DNA from: Cerrena zonata
Taxonomy: Eukaryota; Basidiomycota; Agaricomycetes; Polyporales; Cerrenaceae
DNA length: 64,000 bases
NCBI GenBank assembly: GCA_038087015.1
Contig: JASBNA010000014.1
Span: 496,001-560,000 of the forward strand
Reading direction: 5' to 3'
Below the pieces are notes generated by a model. The model searched no databases, had not been told where the DNA came from, and worked only from the letters and a program-made list of their open reading frames with translations. The position numbers were made by a program, and so were the translations under genes. Shown in pieces: positions 1 to 13,069 of the stretch (positions are counted from its first letter, which is position 1; each line of letters opens with the position of its first letter).

Positions 1-2062
1 GAGCTGGCCAGCCGCGTGTGAGGATCTATAGTTGTCCCCACCGATTTAACTCCTCGAGCATGCAGTTCATAACTAGTAAACACGACTTCACGGTGTGGAT
101 GAAGATTAACTCTTCAGAATACGAAACAGGATGCAGGAATGAGGTCAGTTTTAGGAGTACCTGCTCGGTCCGAAGCTGGGGGAAGAGGCACAGATGAAGA
201 TGAACAAAGAAACCAGAGGCCGCGGATCGGCGGATCGGCTCAGGTCTTTGACATGCAGACGCGTTTCGTTTTGGTGCACTCTTTGTCTTGAAGTATTCCG
301 CGACACATTGTCTCCTGGCCATAGCGCCGAAGAGATGCGGGTTATCTCAGTCAACCCAACGAACCATGACAGAGACCCACGCCACATATGCATGATCTAG
401 CCTATACCATTTTATAGTGCTCCGAATCTGATACAGAGTAAAATAGATCAGTGTGGATAACATTACCAAACCTTTTACGCCTTTCTTAGTAGTAAAGGCT
501 GAGTGTATTGAATGTCATAGTCGACCATTTCCGAAGTATGGTGGTTGTGTCATAGAAGAAGATAGCACGGATATGTGGACTTGAAATCCATACCGCGAGT
601 GAGTCGAGTAACGGTCGCAATGAGGAATAGTTTCGGGAGAGGCTAGGAAACGTCGACTATATATACTAGAACTTTGTGACTCCATTAGGATTGAGCAACA
701 CAACACCGACCTTTTGTCTTGGTGTAAATTCAGGCCTCCGGAACTGTTCGAAATAATTAGCCGACTTGGACACAATAAAAAACGAGACGTTCAGAAAAGT
801 AACGTGCAACATGGTCAAAGCTAGCTCTAACTCGTTACGGCCGTAGCGCCGTTGTTAGAGTGTAGTGAATTCTCGTTGTTAGAACTGGTGGGTTGATGTG
901 GGACATCACCCATAGTCATGGACCCTCCCATGTCAAACAATCCGCAATCGTCTTAATCTGACCACGCAACAACATACGAGGACGCAAGCGTGAGTCTCTT
1001 TTCCTCAAGAAAGGGAAACGCCGTACCATTGTGACGACGTGATCAATACATTGAATGAATGGTAAACGATCGATATACTGCTTCTTGCTGTTCTTCTCAG
1101 GCTTCTTCATACACCGATCCAACAAACCAAAGTAAGTTCAGAATCCCATTTTGATAACTGTGAACGCTAGAAGAGACCTGACAAGATAAAAACGAACTTT
1201 AGCTATCATTTCGACAAGGATTTCATAAACGCCACGTAACACTTACCTCTGAACATCTGTTTTGTGATATAGTCATCATGTTTTTAACTCGTAAGCCATT
1301 GTAATAGTAGTAGAGATCCTTGGATTTACTTCCGCGACACTACTTGGAGAGGACCGGTACATCAATTTTGGCAGAACCAAATACGCCCCCACGGAGATAG
1401 ATTCACGTGGAAGAGATTTGTCACGGATGAAAGCGCTGTGAGACCTTCCTGCAAAGTCCTAGCATTGCTTCGCCGACCGTATAGTCGAGAAGGATGGCTG
1501 TTCTTATCTTGCTTGTTGCCTGGCTCAAATACTCATGCCTGGTCTAATTTCATAATCCAGGCCCCCGACCCACTTACGAAAGCCATCAAAGTCCGTAAGC
1601 TCATTCTCCAGAATTCCGCAATGCCAACTTTGAATTCACACTGATACCCCGCCGTTCGATTCTCCTTGTTCCGGAACCACAGAATGGTCAGGGGGTACGG
1701 CCCCTTCCGCTACTCTAGCTATTTAGGACATCCGGTGCACCCACGATCGCTTAGCAAAACGTAGTAATGGACGGTCTGGAGTCTTAGCTCTTCATCATGC
1801 TATCCAATCCGGACCTTGGAAACACACACCAACGTCATGAGAACGTATGATGAAGCTGGGAGACTGCCATAAACGTGAGTTGTTTGCCCTCGCATCCGGT
1901 CAGCCACCATGTGCCGTACTCCTACCTCATTTATGGGCTGCATTTGCACTACCTACTACAACTCTGCGGTACAACTGTTCTACAAGGGCGTTTTTAAATA
2001 TCTTGTATTTATAGTCTCTCAAGTCCATCCCGCATCATCTTACTCTTCAACTCACTTGCTTA
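1..2062. other. intergenic, no gene supported
   Basis: Only short open frames under 100 codons occur here. None has recognisable domains, plausible splice partners or a sensible codon pattern. The last ~60 bases before the ATG at 2063 are pyrimidine-rich, consistent with a 5' leader and core promoter of the monooxygenase gene. I see no tRNA or repeat. Confidence 0.5.
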
Positions 2063-3682
<1,620 letters not shown>

Positions 3683-3928
3683 TTCGGCATACCCCGCTCC
3701 CACGTTTCGTTGTGTATTCATAGCTTCATCTAAATACTATTTGGATGCTTCTTTGACCTGTATTTTTGTCTGGAGGAGCAGTCAATGACTGGTCGATGCC
3801 GAACCCATGTATTCTACATATCCTTGTATAGCAATTACAGTCTTTTCCCGCAGCAATAGAAATGGTACCCCTGGACATCATTAGTTTGTGTCGTAATGAG
3901 GGGAGACATCGAAGACTGCTTGAGACAT

Positions 3929-6202
3929 CTAGGCGACCTCCATGCTGCTCAACGAGGAAAAGAAGGTCCCACCAAGACCTAATCCAATACCTCCAGGCCC
4001 ACGATCCTCGTCGTCAACTTCCATACCTCCACCATTTCCACCCAGGCCTGCTTCACCTATTCCTCCGCCTACCCGCGTCCGTTCGGCCCTCCTCGTTCTT
4101 TTCCTATCCTTCTTGAGAGCTCTACGATTCAGCGGATTCGCATGTTCCATACTTGCAAAAGTCGAGGCTGCGATTGGATCAGAAGCATGGGACTTCCTCA
4201 TGCGTTTTGGTTGTCGGATTGCCGATGGCGAGCCTACGCGTTGAATCTGGACTCCTCGTGTATGAGGTTCAGGGGTTGGTGAAGGAGAGCGTCCACGTTT
4301 AAGAGATTTATTTGGAGAGTCTTCTACCATTTTGTTGCTGCAGGAGGGTGAATAGTATTAGCGAACTCCGTTAATCGGATGGCAGTAAGAGCACGGGTTC
4401 ACCTTCCAGGATACGCCCCGGCAAAAGCGTCTGGAAGATCCCCTGCAATGAACACCACTCACGCATCCTCATCCATCGGCATATCCATGGCTTGTACTTC
4501 ATCCTCTATTGCCATGTCTTCCTCGTCTGGCACTGATCCACCGCCGAAAGCGCCCTGATCGGCCATACCAAACAGACCTTCAACTGAGAATGCTTGACTA
4601 TATTCAGTGACGATCCGAGCTTGTCCGACATTCTCTGCACCAGGTGCGACTACCTGTTCCCCCGAGGACGTAGGTACTGTTGAGGGAATGAGGGATGGAT
4701 GGACAACAGGAGGATTCGAATGATAGGGAATCTTTTGATGATTCCAATCATTCAACACATGCCGGGCAGCCCCAAGGATGTCGGGAGTTCCACCCTAGGG
4801 ATTGAGATCATGTAAATTATAGTGCAGAAAGAAATCTATAATAGATGTACCTTCAATAGTCTGCCGCTTGTCATCGCTAACATGGTTAAGAACTCCAGCG
4901 TTGTCCCAAAATCGGTTTGTGGTTGACCATCTGGAGAAAGGGGCAGTTTGTAAAGTTTTTGAATGGTCTCAGGATCTACGCGACCGAGAATTTCTTCTAC
5001 AACTTCGATGGGATCTTCGACGTCCTCGACTCTCATAACGTTTCTTAGCTTGATACTAGTGCTAGCCTTTCGTTCGCCTTTGTTGAGCTTGTTGAGCTCC
5101 ATGTCGTTATCGTCGTCGAAGATGACTCCCGGAGAATCCACAATCTTCACTCCCCGCTCAAGATGGATAGTTTGGAGTGTAGTTGTATGACCTGGTTGTG
5201 CGGCGACAGGACAAACCTATACAATAATTTTGGGTGAGTTGGGTGAGTTTACATGAAACTGTATACACTAACCTTCACACGCTTCAAAGCATTGACAAGA
5301 CTACTCTTGCCGACATTAGGATATCCTACGACACCGACGGTAATACTCTGCTTGGAGGATGGGCGATATGCTTTCAACAATCTAATCAGGGCTGGCGATG
5401 TTGCAGTTGAAAGCGATGAGGAGGTGGAGCTTGAGACGGAGCGGAAAGGTAAAGTGGGTGTTGTTTGTCTCAGATATTTCAACCACGCTTGAGCGTTGGA
5501 AGCAGGAACGAGATCTGAAGACCTGACGAAATGGTTGGATCGATCCATATTCAAAATAAACGATTCATCGCGAACGTACCGATTTTGTTGAGTACGAAAA
5601 TGAGTCTTTTGCCTTCCGCTTCTCTTCTTCTCACCTTCCTCTTCAACTAACCTGCTTCGACATCCATCTGGATCTCGTGCATCTAAAACTAGAAGTACGA
5701 TATCACTTTCATCGATAACTTTGTGTAGAGTTCGAACAAAATGTCTTCTTGCTTGTTCCTTAGTCTGGTATTTGCTTTTCTGTCCCGTAGAAGACGAAGG
5801 ATCAAGGTCGAGAGAGGACGAAGACGAAGCGGCGGCGGCGAGAGCTGCGAGTGAGGAAAGTGTCGGCTCTGATGCCATAACTGCGTCTCCATCGGGATTA
5901 TGAGACGGAGGTTGTGCCTGTATGCGATATGAATGGTGAGGACTATAGAGAAACTCGGTGCACACACATGTCGAATTTTCTGTTTCTCTGCATTACGAAC
6001 TTTTAAATCGGGGAGCCGAGGAACACCAGGGTCTTTCTTAAGTTCTAGAAGTATAGTTATAGAGTTTATCGATACTCAGTGTAGTCAGAAACTCACTTGA
6101 TTTGAGAGGAACTTCATGTTTGCGGCTCTCTAAGAAGTATTATACAGGTAATGAGATGGATCGACGAATTACTAAAGATATTCACTGACTGTTTCTTCCC
6201 AT
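3929..6202 (-). CDS. NUG1: Nuclear/nucleolar GTPase Nug1 (circularly permuted GTPase), frame broken by 1 nt
   Basis: Ribosome-assembly GTPase acting on pre-60S particles in the nucleolus and nucleus. Eight exons: 6190-6202, 6097-6129, 6044-5968, 5917-5580, 5514-5273, 5216-4851, 4794-4463 and 4337-3929. The basic N-terminus (KKDPGVPRLPDLK) is followed by permuted G motifs: DARDPDGCRSRL (G5), FVLNKIDLVP (G4), GVVGYPNVGKSSLVNAL (G1) and DSPGV (G3). The C-terminus is acidic then Lys/Arg-rich. The exon sum is 1810 nt, one base over a multiple of three. The extra base lies near 5630-5640, where LVEEE and the conserved continuation VRRREAEGKRLIF are in different frames. The intron at 4338-4462 is long for this gene; it contains a short open stretch that could be coding in an alternative model. 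The first intron leaves a start exon of only 13 nt. Confidence 0.88.
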
Positions 6203-6813
6203 TATTCCTTCGGAGTATGTCGGTGTTTAGAGTGACTGTTGAGTTTGTTATTTGCAAGATTTGAGGATGAGAGTATTATATGCGGACCCGCCGAAAACAT
6301 GCACTTAGCAATAGTGTGGTCTAACCGAGCGGCGTATGCCGAAGAGACGAAGTACTCGATATGGTATACAAGTATGTTCAAGTTGGGTATTCTAACCGAC
6401 ATTGCATAGACGACATGTATCGCTTTCCAGGCCACCGCGCGGTGCATATTTGTGTCACAAAACAAAGATATGGATTCTAGAAGTCGGATTATACATTATA
6501 TACAATGGAGGTATCATCATTAAATATTGTATGTGAGTAGGGACTATGCCATAGTAAGCAATCATACTTTTGGGCCTGACCCCCTGTGCACTCGTGCATT
6601 GATAGTGAGCTATGTAAATATGGTCAGTTCTCCCCGTTACGGATGAGAATTGCGGCCAATTAAGCCTTTTGGCTGTGTCATCCATGGTACTTGTGTATAG
6701 TAGGGCCAGCCTCCATACCGTTCCTCGGGACGAATTCGGGGTGTTGGACGGATATCCAGATGCAAGAAATATGTAGCTGTGTACGCCACTGGCATGATTA
6801 CGAAGTCATCAAG
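6203..6813. other. intergenic
   Basis: Promoter side of the Nug1 gene and 3' side of the two-finger gene. Short frames are present but none is convincing. No RNA gene or repeat was recognised. Confidence 0.5.
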
Positions 6814-8127
6814 TTAGCAGACTGAATCGGGTGGGAACGTCATGTACTCGGACATCAATTCGTCGTCCGACGGTGTGGCTTCCAAGGGTTCTTTGCCAAG
6901 TGTTTCTCGGACTGCGAACCAAGTGAAAACCACATGAAGCAAGGAGTCGCCCTCCAGAGTTGACCAATCAATCTCGTGCGTAAGAGTATCCAAGAAACTT
7001 TCGAGACCTTCGTTAACGGTGGGAGGTCTAGAAGGTGGGTTGTTGATAACGGTATCCTCAGGACTAGGAGGTGGTCGCGACCGCCTACAGGCCCCAGCTT
7101 CGACGTCGCCGTCATCTTCAGGCTGGCGTTTGCGTTTTCGCATATTAGTAGAAGGCCAGGTCATAGGTTCGACTGTATCGATCTCAAGAGAGCCATGCAA
7201 AGGAGATCCTTCCAGTGAGCCAGATTCGAGATCAAGAGGGGACGGTGACCTAGAAGTCAAAGATGGCGAGAGCTCTGGAGTAGAGGGAGGAGTGTCCGTA
7301 ACGGGAGGGAGGGTCGGGGAGTTCAAAAGAGTGGGGGCAGAAAAGAAAGGAGCAACCCTAGATGTGGACGATATTGGGGTGGATTGGTGCGTAGGAAGTG
7401 AACGACCGACTGGTTGGGGAGGCACAACAGCTTCAGAGCTAGTAGCCGAGGTAGTAAGACCATTGTCTTTGAGCTTCTTCTGGGACTTAACGTCTTCAGC
7501 ATGTAGAGGAAGGGTGTTTCGAGAAGAGGACGCCAGTGGCTGTTTGGAACGGTTCTCTTTGTTGGAAGTGCACTTTAAACGATGCGTCTTCAGGGCCCGA
7601 GTATTAATAGCTCTGCTAAGGGATGAATATTGAGAAGAAAGGCGTGAAAGACTGGTCCTTACTGGTGACCACATGTACAACGATAGAGCGCGTTCAATTT
7701 AACAAAGGTGTCTTCGTGTAAACCAAGGAGTGTAGCCATCTTCGTTCGGTGTTGGTTAGTCTCATTATGTCGACCGACAGTTTTGGGGTCAGTTTCGATT
7801 GTCTTCCCACAAAAACATGCTATCTGGAAAGTTACCGTATTGAGTACCGATGTAGGTAAGATGAGATGTGAATAACGGACTCACTTTGGTTTTGACCTTA
7901 GGCTTAACCTTCCCATCGTCATCAACACATTGATATCGCCACAGTCTGACCTGGGAATCGAAGTATGTAGGCTCTAACTGCCTTTTCTTAAGGGCATATT
8001 GGACAGCCTCCTCAACGGTAGTAATGTCTTTCGGGATATCAAAATGACTCCACCCAAATGGAGGGCATATGGGTGGCGGCGGTACAGACCCAGAGTCTAC
8101 AGAAATCCAATTCTCAGGCATTGTCAT
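6814..8127 (-). CDS. Two-zinc-finger protein of unknown function (family member A)
   Basis: No named function recognised. Exons are 8127-7885, 7823-7663 and 7615-6814, giving 401 codons plus stop. The spliced product carries two Cys/His clusters. The first is IACFCGKTIET followed ~10 residues later by H and H (RHNETNQHRTK). The second is YRCTCGHH followed by ALKTHRLKC. Each resembles a degenerate C2H2/C2HC finger, and both are created across or beside introns, so they are invisible in single frames. Upstream is a helix-like VEEAVQYALKKRQL. The long last exon is Ser/Pro-rich with a basic RKRKRQ stretch (possible nuclear signal) and ends in an acidic segment. ATG 8127 was chosen because the open frame upstream lacks an ATG; ATG 8121 is an alternative. 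The same architecture recurs at 28996-29737. A DNA- or protein-binding nuclear role is inference only. Confidence 0.72.
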
Positions 8128-9393
8128 GTTCAGGTTAGGATAAAGGGGTGGTTGTGGCGGAAGGCAGAATGCAGAGGGCAGAGTCGCAGGAGGGTCAATG
8201 GACAAGCAGACGGATAGATGGATAGAAAGGGGTGCTCCTTAAGAGGGCCTCCAGTGGTTGTTTTCCCGAACTATTCTTTCAGGCTTGTACACATTCAACG
8301 AGCCTTGCCTTGCTTGCCGTTACTGAATAGAACCCTAGTGGACCGTGAACGGAGTTCGGATAAATAAAAGTTACACGCGTTTGAAGTCAATCATCGGGGA
8401 TCTCCCTAAGCCAGCCTGGGAGTTTGCTCCACGAACAAAAGGACGATCGAGGCACCGAGATCAATTGTCGCTTGAGATCCAGTAGCTTTGAATGAAAAGT
8501 GCGCCGGAGCAATATTGCACAATGGGCCTTCCCGCGTGGAGACGAACGAGTGGCTTAGGGTCCTGGAAACTTGACACGCCACGGAATGCGCTATCCGGGT
8601 ATGTATGTAATAACTATACACCGGGGTGCAAGTCACTGGAGTGGCTGCTGAAGATTAGCTGGAACACGGATGACACGAGTATATTTTTGGTACTAATTGA
8701 CAGTCCTTGGTCAAAAAGAACCTTATCGAGCGCGCTATTCCAATATCTACAAAAAGTACCAATTTGTCTCATCAGTTACCCAAGTGAGACGATGAGAATC
8801 AACACACCGTCATTTCGATGTCGGAGAGTCGTGGAAGTGAGAACACATCCATGCCGCTCCGCGAGTTGCAAACGGCATTCTCAGCTTGCTTCCCTTCCTC
8901 AGTTGCTCGATGAACATGTCCCAAACAATCATATTGTGCCATACAGCTCCAAAGCTGTATACTAGCGCTAGGAACGCGCCGTTCTAGACTCCGAACTGTC
9001 CGCCTTCATCAATGCAGCTCGTCTGAGTAGGCTGAATGGGAGACAGCGACATAGAAGTCAGCGTAGGTTCAGTCGAAGTGGATTATCATAGTGCGGTTGC
9101 GACCCTTCAAAGAATAGTTCCTGACGGTATTATCGCCCGCCCGACAGCGCGGTTGCCTGAGCTGTCATTTTGACTGTTGGTAAGTGATGAGAGAGTCTGG
9201 ATTGTTGCTTTGCGCGGTTTTATGAGCCCGGAGGCTTATACCAAGGAAGGTTCAATTTATTCTATCCATTTTGGACCCTACAGCGCGATGGTCAGAGGTA
9301 TAAATTTAACGCGACATGAGACACATACACCGTCGTTGGTTTCTTCCCTAACCCTCGTCGCACATAGAGCCTTACACTCGAGGCGTCATCAGG
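8128..9393. other. intergenic, no gene supported
   Basis: Several short frames on both strands lack homology or splice partners. A TATA-like tataaat lies at 9299-9305, about 90 bases before the ATG of the SLATT locus, suggesting a remnant promoter. Confidence 0.45.
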
Positions 9394-10596
9394 ATGGACA
9401 GAAACGAAGACAGTAACACACCGACCCAATCTCGTCTAGACCCGAATACCCAATCAGCTAACACTCGCACTCCTGCTCGGTCGTCGCCTCAGTCTCGGGT
9501 CCGCGACCTTGCAAGCGAAGGTCCCACCGAAGGTCAAGCACCACGGTACCTTCATCCTATACATGCATTGCCGGTCTCCCAACCAGCTCACCCTAACCTC
9601 CAATCGAATACCATGAATGTGCTTCGACAATCTCTGATGTCCATTCCAACACTCAACGACTCTCCTTCAGACGAGCATGGCTCAACGATAGGTCTATTAC
9701 CCCAGAGACAAGAGAATCGGCGAAGGTATTCGCCGCCAATCCACGACACTCAACTGTCGCACCACGCCGCCTAGAACGATCGAACCGGTTATGTTGAGAC
9801 CACCGAGCATGCGAAATACCCGACCTGTTAGCGAGAGTCATTTAGTTGAGGACGAGAGACAGAGAAAGGAAGAACACAGGAGTAGGGCAAGATAGCTGGA
9901 ACGAAAGGACTCGATGAAGGTAAGATAACATAAACAGGTGCACAGTTGAGAGTTATAGTGAACTTGGACTCTGCAGGCTGAGTGCACAGTCCGCGAACGA
10001 TTACAACCCACACTCGACCATTCGAAAGCAGAGTTGGTCACATACAAGGCCAGAGGTGAGCACCATCCACACCTACACGTCACGAGCCAAAGCTCATTGC
10101 AACTTGTATAAAGCCAAAATATCAGGCTGGAGCGTTAATGCCGCCATCGGTGCGCAGGTCCTCTTTGGAGCACTAACAACCGGTGTCTCAGCAGCGACAA
10201 CAGGGAAACGAGCATCCATAGCCACCTCGATCCTCGGTGCTCTCTCTACCATGGCTGCTTCTTACCTAGCAAAAGCACGAGGTTCAGGGCGAGCCTGAAG
10301 CGAGTAGTGCTAGAGCTCGCGAGTTGGAACAATTCGGGAGAGATTGCGAGGCATTCATTTTGGATCATGGAAACTCGACGAGTAGTGTGTTTGATGATCG
10401 CATTGCAAGATTCAGGAGGAGGTTTGAGGAGATCATGGGGAATGACCCGTCCGATGGTATTGGAGACTTTCCGGACCCGGTGAAGGGGTATGCAGATAGG
10501 AGGAAGCACAATCTCCAGTCTGATAGAGTGATAGAGTTCTTTCTTCTTGGGATACTGTATAGGGTTCATCGGGCGCACTCGTCATACTATCTGTAG
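9394..10596 (+). pseudogene. Fungal SLATT-domain 2TM protein, multiply disrupted
   Basis: SLATT proteins (SMODS and SLOG associating 2TM effector) carry two membrane helices; the fungal branch is abundant in Agaricomycetes and its role is unknown. The core is seen after splicing 9977-10055 to 10114 onward: RLQPTLDHSKAELVTYKAR, then AKISGWSVNAAIG, TM1 (QVLFGALTTGVSAAT), TM2 (IATSILGALSTMAASYLAKA), then ELEQFGRDCEAF and FDDRIARFRRRFEEIMG. The disordered Ser/Pro N-terminus starts at ATG 9394. The frame is broken about 9760, again near 9790, by an in-frame TAG at 9893-9895 and by one extra base near 10290 (GSG to EPEASS). Some of these could be an unrecognised intron, but together they indicate a decayed gene. 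The acceptor at 10113 is an unusual AAAG. Confidence 0.75.
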
Positions 10597-11066
10597 CCTA
10601 ATAACATCTAATGTCGTCACGAATACTTAGTAGTAATACACAATTATCACGATTCAGACGATAGACTCTGAGTCATAAACACTCACTAGAATTGCAACAT
10701 CGAGACTTTGCCAGATACATAGTCATTGAGGGCTACTAGCAACATACAACATTTCATGTTGAATGTTCGGAAAGAAGGAGCATCCGCTTATGGCAGAGGC
10801 CCGAGGTTTCCAGACGCTCGATCTTGGACCCACAAGCGAACAACATACACCCCGTCGCCTTATCACAACATTCAGATCTCAGTGATTACAGGTAATGATG
10901 GAAATTGATAGCGAACAACTGCCCCCATGCAAACAAAGCGCAAACGAGATGCTTTTGATTTTGAGGAAACAAGCAACGTAGAAACGGGTACAACATAAAA
11001 GACATGATGAGTAAGAAGAAACCCTCTCCCTCAGCACCCCGGCGCCCAGCGACCCATATAGGTTGC
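10597..11066. other. intergenic between convergent loci
   Basis: Holds the 3' flanks of the SLATT locus and of the RACK1 gene. I see no gene, RNA or repeat. Confidence 0.5.
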
Positions 11067-12351
11067 TTATGAGATGACGGTCCAGACACGGACAAGGTCG
11101 TCGGTGAAACCACCGAAGAGAGTTTGACCGTCTGCTGACCAGGCAATGGAGACACACTCGGGTTCACGCGAGCCTGCGCTCTGGGCGAAGTCGGGCTTAA
11201 GCTCATCGACGATGGACCTAGAAAGAAGTCAGGTTAACTCAAGTGCCAAAACTCAGAAATATGGGTTTTACGTACTTGCTCTCAAGGTCGAAGATTTTGA
11301 TGCAGGTGGAGGTGGCAGCGCAGAGCCAGTATCGGTTAGGGGAGAAGACGAGGGCGTTGACGATGTCACCAGCCTCGAGGGAGTAGAGGTGCTTGCCCTC
11401 GTTAAGATCCCAAAGCATGGTGATACCATCCTTACCGCCTGAAGCAGCAAGCGAGCCATCAGGGGAGACAGAGATGGTGTTGATGTAGCCGACGTGACCG
11501 TAGTGGTTGGTCTTGAGCTTGAACTTCGAGAGTTCCCAGACCTATATCAAAATCATGTAAAGTTAGAAAGTGGACGAAATGGAGAGTTAAACGCAGTAGG
11601 TCAGAATATTTCAAGTATTGATTTCACGGAGCGAACTCTCTGGTGAATAGGGTGATTGACACATCCCAAAGATACCAATAGCCAAACCCAGTACGAAATT
11701 GCAATACACACCTTGACAACCTTGTCCCAACCGCAAGAGACAATGACGGGGTTCAAGACGTTGGGGCTGAAGCGGACGCAGGATACCCTGATAAAAGTTC
11801 AATGGTTAACTTAAATGCCCCTTTCTTTTTACTGCACACAAAAACGCACCACTCCTGGTGACCGTCCTCCTTAATATCGTATTTGCACTCTCCGAGAGTA
11901 TTCCATAGCTTGATGGTCTTGTCACGGGAGCCAGAAACAATTTGCCTGTTGTCAGCACTGAAGCTGACAGAGAGGACATCAGAGGTGTGGCCGACGAATC
12001 GACGGGTGGTAAGGCCGGTATTCAAGTCCCAGAGACGGAGAGTGTGGTCCCAGGAAGCCGAGAGGGCGAATTGGCCATCGGAAGAGATGACAACATCGGA
12101 GACGAAGTGGTTGTGGCCGTGAAGAATTCGTTTGGGGTAACCGTACGAGTCCTCATCGCGGGTCAATTGCCAGACGATGACGGTTTTATCTGAAGGTGAC
12201 GTCCTGGGTCAATAGACTGTTAAGACAATATTGTATTGTATGCACCTCTGGAAGCGGTCAAGATCATGTCCGGGTTTTCGGACGAGGTGGCGATAGCGGT
12301 GACCCATCCCTTGTGGCCAGTAAGGGATCCCAAGTAGCGTAAAGACTCCAT
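11067..12351 (-). CDS. CPC2: RACK1/Cpc2, guanine nucleotide-binding protein beta-like
   Basis: Seven-bladed WD40 scaffold bound to the head of the 40S ribosomal subunit, linking translation to kinase signalling and general amino-acid control. Exons are 12351-12246, 12189-11850, 11787-11712, 11541-11276 and 11217-11067, giving 312 codons plus stop, the normal family length. Repeats show GH...WD pairs: [96 protein letters not shown] and the C-terminal [11 protein letters not shown]. Start is [13 protein letters not shown]; an upstream in-frame ATG belongs to the leader. Introns are 56, 62, 170 and 58 nt; the third is about three times the usual size. The gene is transcribed divergently from the nucleoside hydrolase. 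Confidence 0.97.
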
Positions 12352-13069
12352 GTTTGTGTGCGTCGAAGGCGGACTGAGTTCTTTCCTCGTCGTCGGCGTT
12401 GGTACTATCCTTGCTTTCCCGCGCGAACCCGTGACAGCCACCGTGACCATCGACTGTACAGTTTCGGCATCTCCCGTTCCCTTAAATTCACCAGCGTTTT
12501 GAGCGCTTCAACGTTCCTTTCTGCGCTGGCCGCTCTTGCTCTCTGCATTCACCTTGTTTGCTTGATGTTTCAACAATTCTTTGGTGAGTCCGAGGTTCTT
12601 ACCTTGCTTTTACAGCAATTTTTACCGTAGATGATGTCACTTCTTGTTATATTTGCTACTTCAGAGGGTATACCCCGATGAGACTAACCTTTCCACCAAG
12701 ATCTCTGATACCTCCATTTTCTTTTCCGTTTTGCAACAGTCACTAACATTCACCTTCCTCCAGGTTCTCGGACACAATCACTTTTGTTTTCGACTCGTAG
12801 CAATTTCCATGTACCACATGTATCACATTAAAAAATACCATCTCCATTCAATATCGCCAAGTGTTATTCACATTGTCTGCAATCTGAGAAGGATGAAGAC
12901 ATTTCCTATCGTCGCTGAATGATATCTCCTCAAACCACGTGTTCCCACAATCTCATGATCGATCTCCACAAAGGTAGTCTCAGGCGGTCTCGACGTATAT
13001 AAGGTACATACAACATGTACGTAAGGTCCTCTCTATCTCAGACACCTGGTCAGTCTCGCTCAGTCTGCC
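12352..13069. promoter_or_regulatory. divergent promoter region between RACK1 and nucleoside hydrolase
   Basis: This 718-base gap separates two divergent start codons. It is pyrimidine-rich on the plus strand near 12480-12760, typical of strong fungal core promoters. Open frames here are short, low-complexity shadows. No specific factor site is claimed. Confidence 0.45.

Noticed and set aside
4440..4470. 20-nt intron at the end of Nug1 exon 7
   Set aside because: GTGAGT...TTGCAG is only 20 nt and breaks the frame; the 125-nt intron 4338-4462 keeps the frame and was preferred.
7019..7633. 204-codon plus-strand frame
   Set aside because: It is the antisense shadow of the long Ser/Pro-rich last exon of the two-finger gene, which has spliced finger motifs in support.
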